A DNA stretch of 64,000 bases, from contig NZ_CP013949.1 in the NCBI RefSeq assembly GCF_000296215.2, positions 1,295,501 through 1,359,500 of the forward strand, in the 5' to 3' direction. Below, piece after piece: positions 61,438-64,000 of this stretch. Position 1 is the stretch's first letter. Each line of letters begins with the position of its first letter. Under the pieces are notes generated by a model, which had not been told where the DNA came from, made no database searches, and worked only from the letters and a program-made list of their open reading frames with translations. The translations under genes and the position numbers were made by a program. This DNA is from Bradyrhizobium sp. CCGE-LA001 (lineage in GTDB: Bacteria > Pseudomonadota > Alphaproteobacteria > Rhizobiales > Xanthobacteraceae).

Positions 61438-62051
61438 CCCTCGTCCTCCTTGATGAGGTGATGGATGCCGGCGCGGAAATAGTCGTAGCCGGTGTACATG
61501 GTGAGGATCGCCGAAGCCCACAGCAGCGCCAGGCCGATCATCGAGACCACCGGCACGACCTCATCGCCGGCCGGGCCGGCGAGCAGGAAGCCGATCGCGA
61601 CGAGCTGGACCGTGGTCTTCCACTTGGCGAGCTTGGTCACGGGCACGCTGACGCGGAGTGCGGCGAGATATTCGCGCAGGCCCGAAACCAGGATCTCGCG
61701 GCACAGGATCACAATGGCGGCCCACAGCGACCAGCCGTGGATGATGCCGTCCGCGGCCAGCATCAAGAGGCACGATGCGACCAGCAGCTTGTCGGCGATC
61801 GGATCAAGCATCCGGCCGAACGCCGATTGCTGATTCCAGATCCGCGCATAATAGCCGTCAAGGTAATCGGTCACCGCGGCGCCGATGAAGATGGCCACCG
61901 CCACCCAGCGCAGCCAGAGCGGCTGATCCAGAATCGACTGCGCATAGATGCATCCGACCACGACTGGGATCGCGGCGATCCGGCCATAGGTCAGGATGTT
62001 GGGGAGGGACATCGCGCGGCTGGTCGTCCCTCGTGTGGTGGCGATGTTCAT
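61434..62051 (-). CDS. pgsA: CDP-diacylglycerol-glycerol-3-phosphate 3-phosphatidyltransferase
   Basis: PgsA makes phosphatidylglycerol phosphate in the inner membrane. The 205-residue product has the CDP-alcohol phosphotransferase motif from Asp62 to Asp87 (DYLDGYYAR, then GRMLDPIADK), with all conserved Asp, Gly, Ala and Arg residues, and several membrane helices. The start is uncertain: ATG 62051 or ATG 62012 (MSLPNILTYG). It lies between uvrC and moaD in a chain of overlapping minus-strand genes, which is common in alphaproteobacteria. Confidence 0.94.
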   Translation of the reverse strand: MNIATTRGTTSRAMSLPNILTYGRIAAIPVVVGCIYAQSILDQPLWLRWVAVAIFIGAAVTDYLDGYYARIWNQQSAFGRMLDPIADKLLVASCLLMLAADGIIHGWSLWAAIVILCREILVSGLREYLAALRVSVPVTKLAKWKTTVQLVAIGFLLAGPAGDEVVPVVSMIGLALLWASAILTMYTGYDYFRAGIHHLIKEDEG

Positions 62052-62148
62052 CCGATCTACCAATACCGCTGCTGCCTGAACGTCAACCGTCCCGCGCCCC
62101 AAATGAGGTGCGGTCACGACGATCATATGACTGCGGTCCCCCTTTAGT

Positions 62149-64000
62149 TCATCCCGGCTGGGGATGGAAATACTCGAAAATTCTGCGCGCGCTCTCGGCG
62201 CTCACCCCCGGAACCTTGCCGAGATCGGCGATCGAGGCCCGTTCGATCTCCTTCAGGGTTCCGAAATGGTGCAGCAAGGCACGTTTGCGTGACGGGCCGA
62301 TGCCCGGAATCTCCTGCAAACCGGCCTCGCGGATGTCCTTCTTGCGCAGCTTGCGGTGCGAGCCGATGACGAAGCGGTGGGCCTCGTCGCGCAGCCGCTG
62401 GATGAAATAGAGCACGGGATCGCGCGGCTCCAGCTTGATGGCCTCGCGCTCCGGCATGAACAGGGTCTCGCGGCCGGCATCCCGGTCCGGGCCCTTGGCG
62501 ACCGACATCAGCGACACCTGGGTCAGGCCGAGATTTGCAAAGATCTCGCGCACGGCGTTGAGCTGGCCGCGACCGCCGTCGATGATGACGAGGTCGGGCC
62601 ATTGCGGGAAGTCGTCGTCCTTGGCTTTGGTCGCCCCTTCCTCGGGCGGGTTGATCAGGCGTTTGAAGCGGCGCTCCAGCACCTCGCGCATCATGGCGAA
62701 GTCGTCGCCGGGCGTGATCCCTTCCGACTTGATGTTGAACTTGCGGTACTGGTTCTTCACGAACCCATCGGGGCCGGCGACGATCATGGCGCCGACCGCG
62801 TTGGTGCCTTGGATGTGGCTGTTGTCGTAGACCTCGATGCGCTTGGGCGCATGCGGCAGGTTCAACGTCGCAGCGATGGCTTCCAGCAGGCGGCTCTGCG
62901 TCGCGGTGTCCGCGAGCTTGCGGCCCAGCGCCTCGCGCGCATTGGTCAGTGCGTGAGCGACGAGCTCCTTCTTCTCGCCGCGCTTGGGCGCGGTGACCTC
63001 GACCTTGCGGCCGGCCTTGATCGACAGCGCATTGGCGAGCAGCTCGCATTCCTCGATCTCGTGCGAGAGCAGGATGTTCTTCGGCGGCGGCTTGTCGTCG
63101 TAGAATTGGGCGAGGAAGGACCCCAGCACTTCCTCCGGCGTGTACGTCTTCTCCGCCCGCGGAAAATAGGCGCGGTTGCCCCAGTTCTGTCCGGTGCGGA
63201 AGAAGAACACCTCGACGCAGGAGAAGCCGCCTTCCTGGTGGATGGCGAACACGTCGGCTTCCTCGACCGTGCGCGGATTGATGCCCTGCTGCGACTGGAT
63301 CGCCGACAGCGCAGCGAGGCGGTCGCGGTAAAGCGCCGCACGCTCGAACTCGAGTTCGCCGGATGCCTTCTCCATTTCGCCGGCAAGCTCCTGCTTCACC
63401 GCATGGCTCCTTCCGGACAGGAAGTCGGTCGCCTCGCGCACCAGCGTCGTATAGCCGCCAAAGTCGATCTCGCGCGTGCAGGGGCCGGCGCAGCGGCGGA
63501 TCTGGTAGAGCAGGCACGGCCGGGTGCGGCTCTCGAAGAAAGAATCGGTGCAGGAGCGGATCAGGAAGGCCCGCTGAAGCGCGGTGATGGTCCGGTTCAC
63601 CGCGCCCGCCGAGGCGAACGGGCCGAAATAGCGGCCCGGCCGAGTCTGCGCGCCGCGGTGCTTGAGGATCTGCGGCGCCCAATGGTCGCCGGTGATCAGG
63701 ATGTAGGGAAACGACTTGTCGTCGCGCAGCTGCACGTTGAAGCGCGGCCGCAGCTGCTTGATGAGGTTGGCTTCCAGCAGCAGCGCTTCGGTCTCGGTGT
63801 TGGTCGAGACGATCTCCACGGTCACCGTGGCGGCGATCATGCGCAGGATGCGCGCCGGCTGCGGCGCACTCTGGCGCGCGTAATTGGACAGCCGCTTTTT
63901 GACGTTCTTGGCCTTGCCGACATAGAGCACGTCGGCATTCGCATTGAGCATGCGATAGACGCCGGGTGAGGTGGGCGCGAGCCTGACCGCGCGCTCGATC
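62149..64000 (-). CDS. uvrC: UvrABC system protein C (5' end cut by window)
   Basis: UvrC makes both incisions during nucleotide excision repair. Over 600 residues are visible. They comprise the GIY-YIG nuclease domain (GVYRMLNANADVLYVGKAKN), a Cys-rich region (LYQIRRCAGPC), the UVR motif, the RNase-H-like C-terminal nuclease domain (DLVIIDGGRGQLNAV, DNSHIQGTNAVGAMIV) and a helix-hairpin-helix pair near the end (LQEIPGIGPSRKRALLHHFG). The frame runs open to position 64000 with no start, so the N-terminus is outside. Confidence 0.97.
   Translation of the reverse strand, partial: IERAVRLAPTSPGVYRMLNANADVLYVGKAKNVKKRLSNYARQSAPQPARILRMIAATVTVEIVSTNTETEALLLEANLIKQLRPRFNVQLRDDKSFPYILITGDHWAPQILKHRGAQTRPGRYFGPFASAGAVNRTITALQRAFLIRSCTDSFFESRTRPCLLYQIRRCAGPCTREIDFGGYTTLVREATDFLSGRSHAVKQELAGEMEKASGELEFERAALYRDRLAALSAIQSQQGINPRTVEEADVFAIHQEGGFSCVEVFFFRTGQNWGNRAYFPRAEKTYTPEEVLGSFLAQFYDDKPPPKNILLSHEIEECELLANALSIKAGRKVEVTAPKRGEKKELVAHALTNAREALGRKLADTATQSRLLEAIAATLNLPHAPKRIEVYDNSHIQGTNAVGAMIVAGPDGFVKNQYRKFNIKSEGITPGDDFAMMREVLERRFKRLINPPEEGATKAKDDDFPQWPDLVIIDGGRGQLNAVREIFANLGLTQVSLMSVAKGPDRDAGRETLFMPEREAIKLEPRDPVLYFIQRLRDEAHRFVIGSHRKLRKKDIREAGLQEIPGIGPSRKRALLHHFGTLKEIERASIADLGKVPGVSAESARRIFEYFHPQPG

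Noticed and set aside
62356..63969. 537-codon plus-strand open frame opposite uvrC
   Set aside because: It is a shadow of uvrC, which carries GIY-YIG, UVR, RNase-H-like and helix-hairpin-helix motifs.

Overview
The window is about 64 kb of high-GC chromosomal DNA from an alphaproteobacterium, most likely Bradyrhizobium or a close relative (Nitrobacteraceae). This is inferred from the gene content (hisZ/hisG, DUF2076, DUF2093, DUF4170, RHH_4, a long disordered RluB), from a dehalogenase whose catalytic residues fall at the numbering known for the Rhodopseudomonas palustris fluoroacetate dehalogenase, and from scattered palindromic repeats of the kind seen in this group. No tRNA, rRNA, CRISPR array, complete insertion sequence or prophage was seen. 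Both ends cut genes: groEL on the left and uvrC on the right.

Layout. 1-1.6 kb: groES-groEL under a CIRCE element and a promoter with a perfect -35 box. 1.7-11 kb: a lipoprotein, a CheZ-type phosphatase, an L,D-transpeptidase, DUF2076, a glycosyltransferase/ChbG-type deacetylase pair, hisZ-hisG and rsmE. 11-19 kb: an exported protein with ubiA, then pmbA, an inositol-monophosphatase-like gene, DUF4170, DUF374, waaA and lpxK, whose later members overlap and feed Kdo/lipid A synthesis. 19-24.4 kb: small proteins, repeats and xseA. 24.5-29.3 kb: an acetoacetate-decarboxylase-like gene, a solute-binding protein and an SDR in one operon behind a TTTCATATATGAAA palindrome, then a DUF4242-class III cyclase fusion and an IclR regulator. 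29.4-31.9 kb: a broken winged-helix regulator followed by a lower-GC two-gene island (PD-(D/E)xK nuclease and HEPN-motif protein). 32-40 kb: purD, fluoroacetate dehalogenase, tadA, rluB, rsmD, mutL. 40-44 kb: a ribbon-helix-helix protein and a cytochrome c/VOC/gluconate-dehydrogenase-subunit/GMC oxidoreductase operon. 44-53.5 kb: arfB and a long co-directional run ribF-ileS-lspA-exported protein-M16-M16. 53.7-57.9 kb: CheY-like regulator, HAD phosphatase, TipF-like degenerate EAL protein, methyltransferase. 57.9-64 kb: YihY/holin-like membrane pair and uvrC-pgsA-moaD-moaE-prmB.

Most of the window is conserved housekeeping. The best candidate for an undescribed system is the nuclease/HEPN pair at 29,980-31,898: it has lower GC than its flanks, both products have nuclease-type motifs, and it lies beside a decayed gene. 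A second notable item is a 28-residue membrane peptide (19,935-20,021) coupled by an ATGA overlap to an uncharacterised gene. All functional assignments come from reading motifs; no database search was run.
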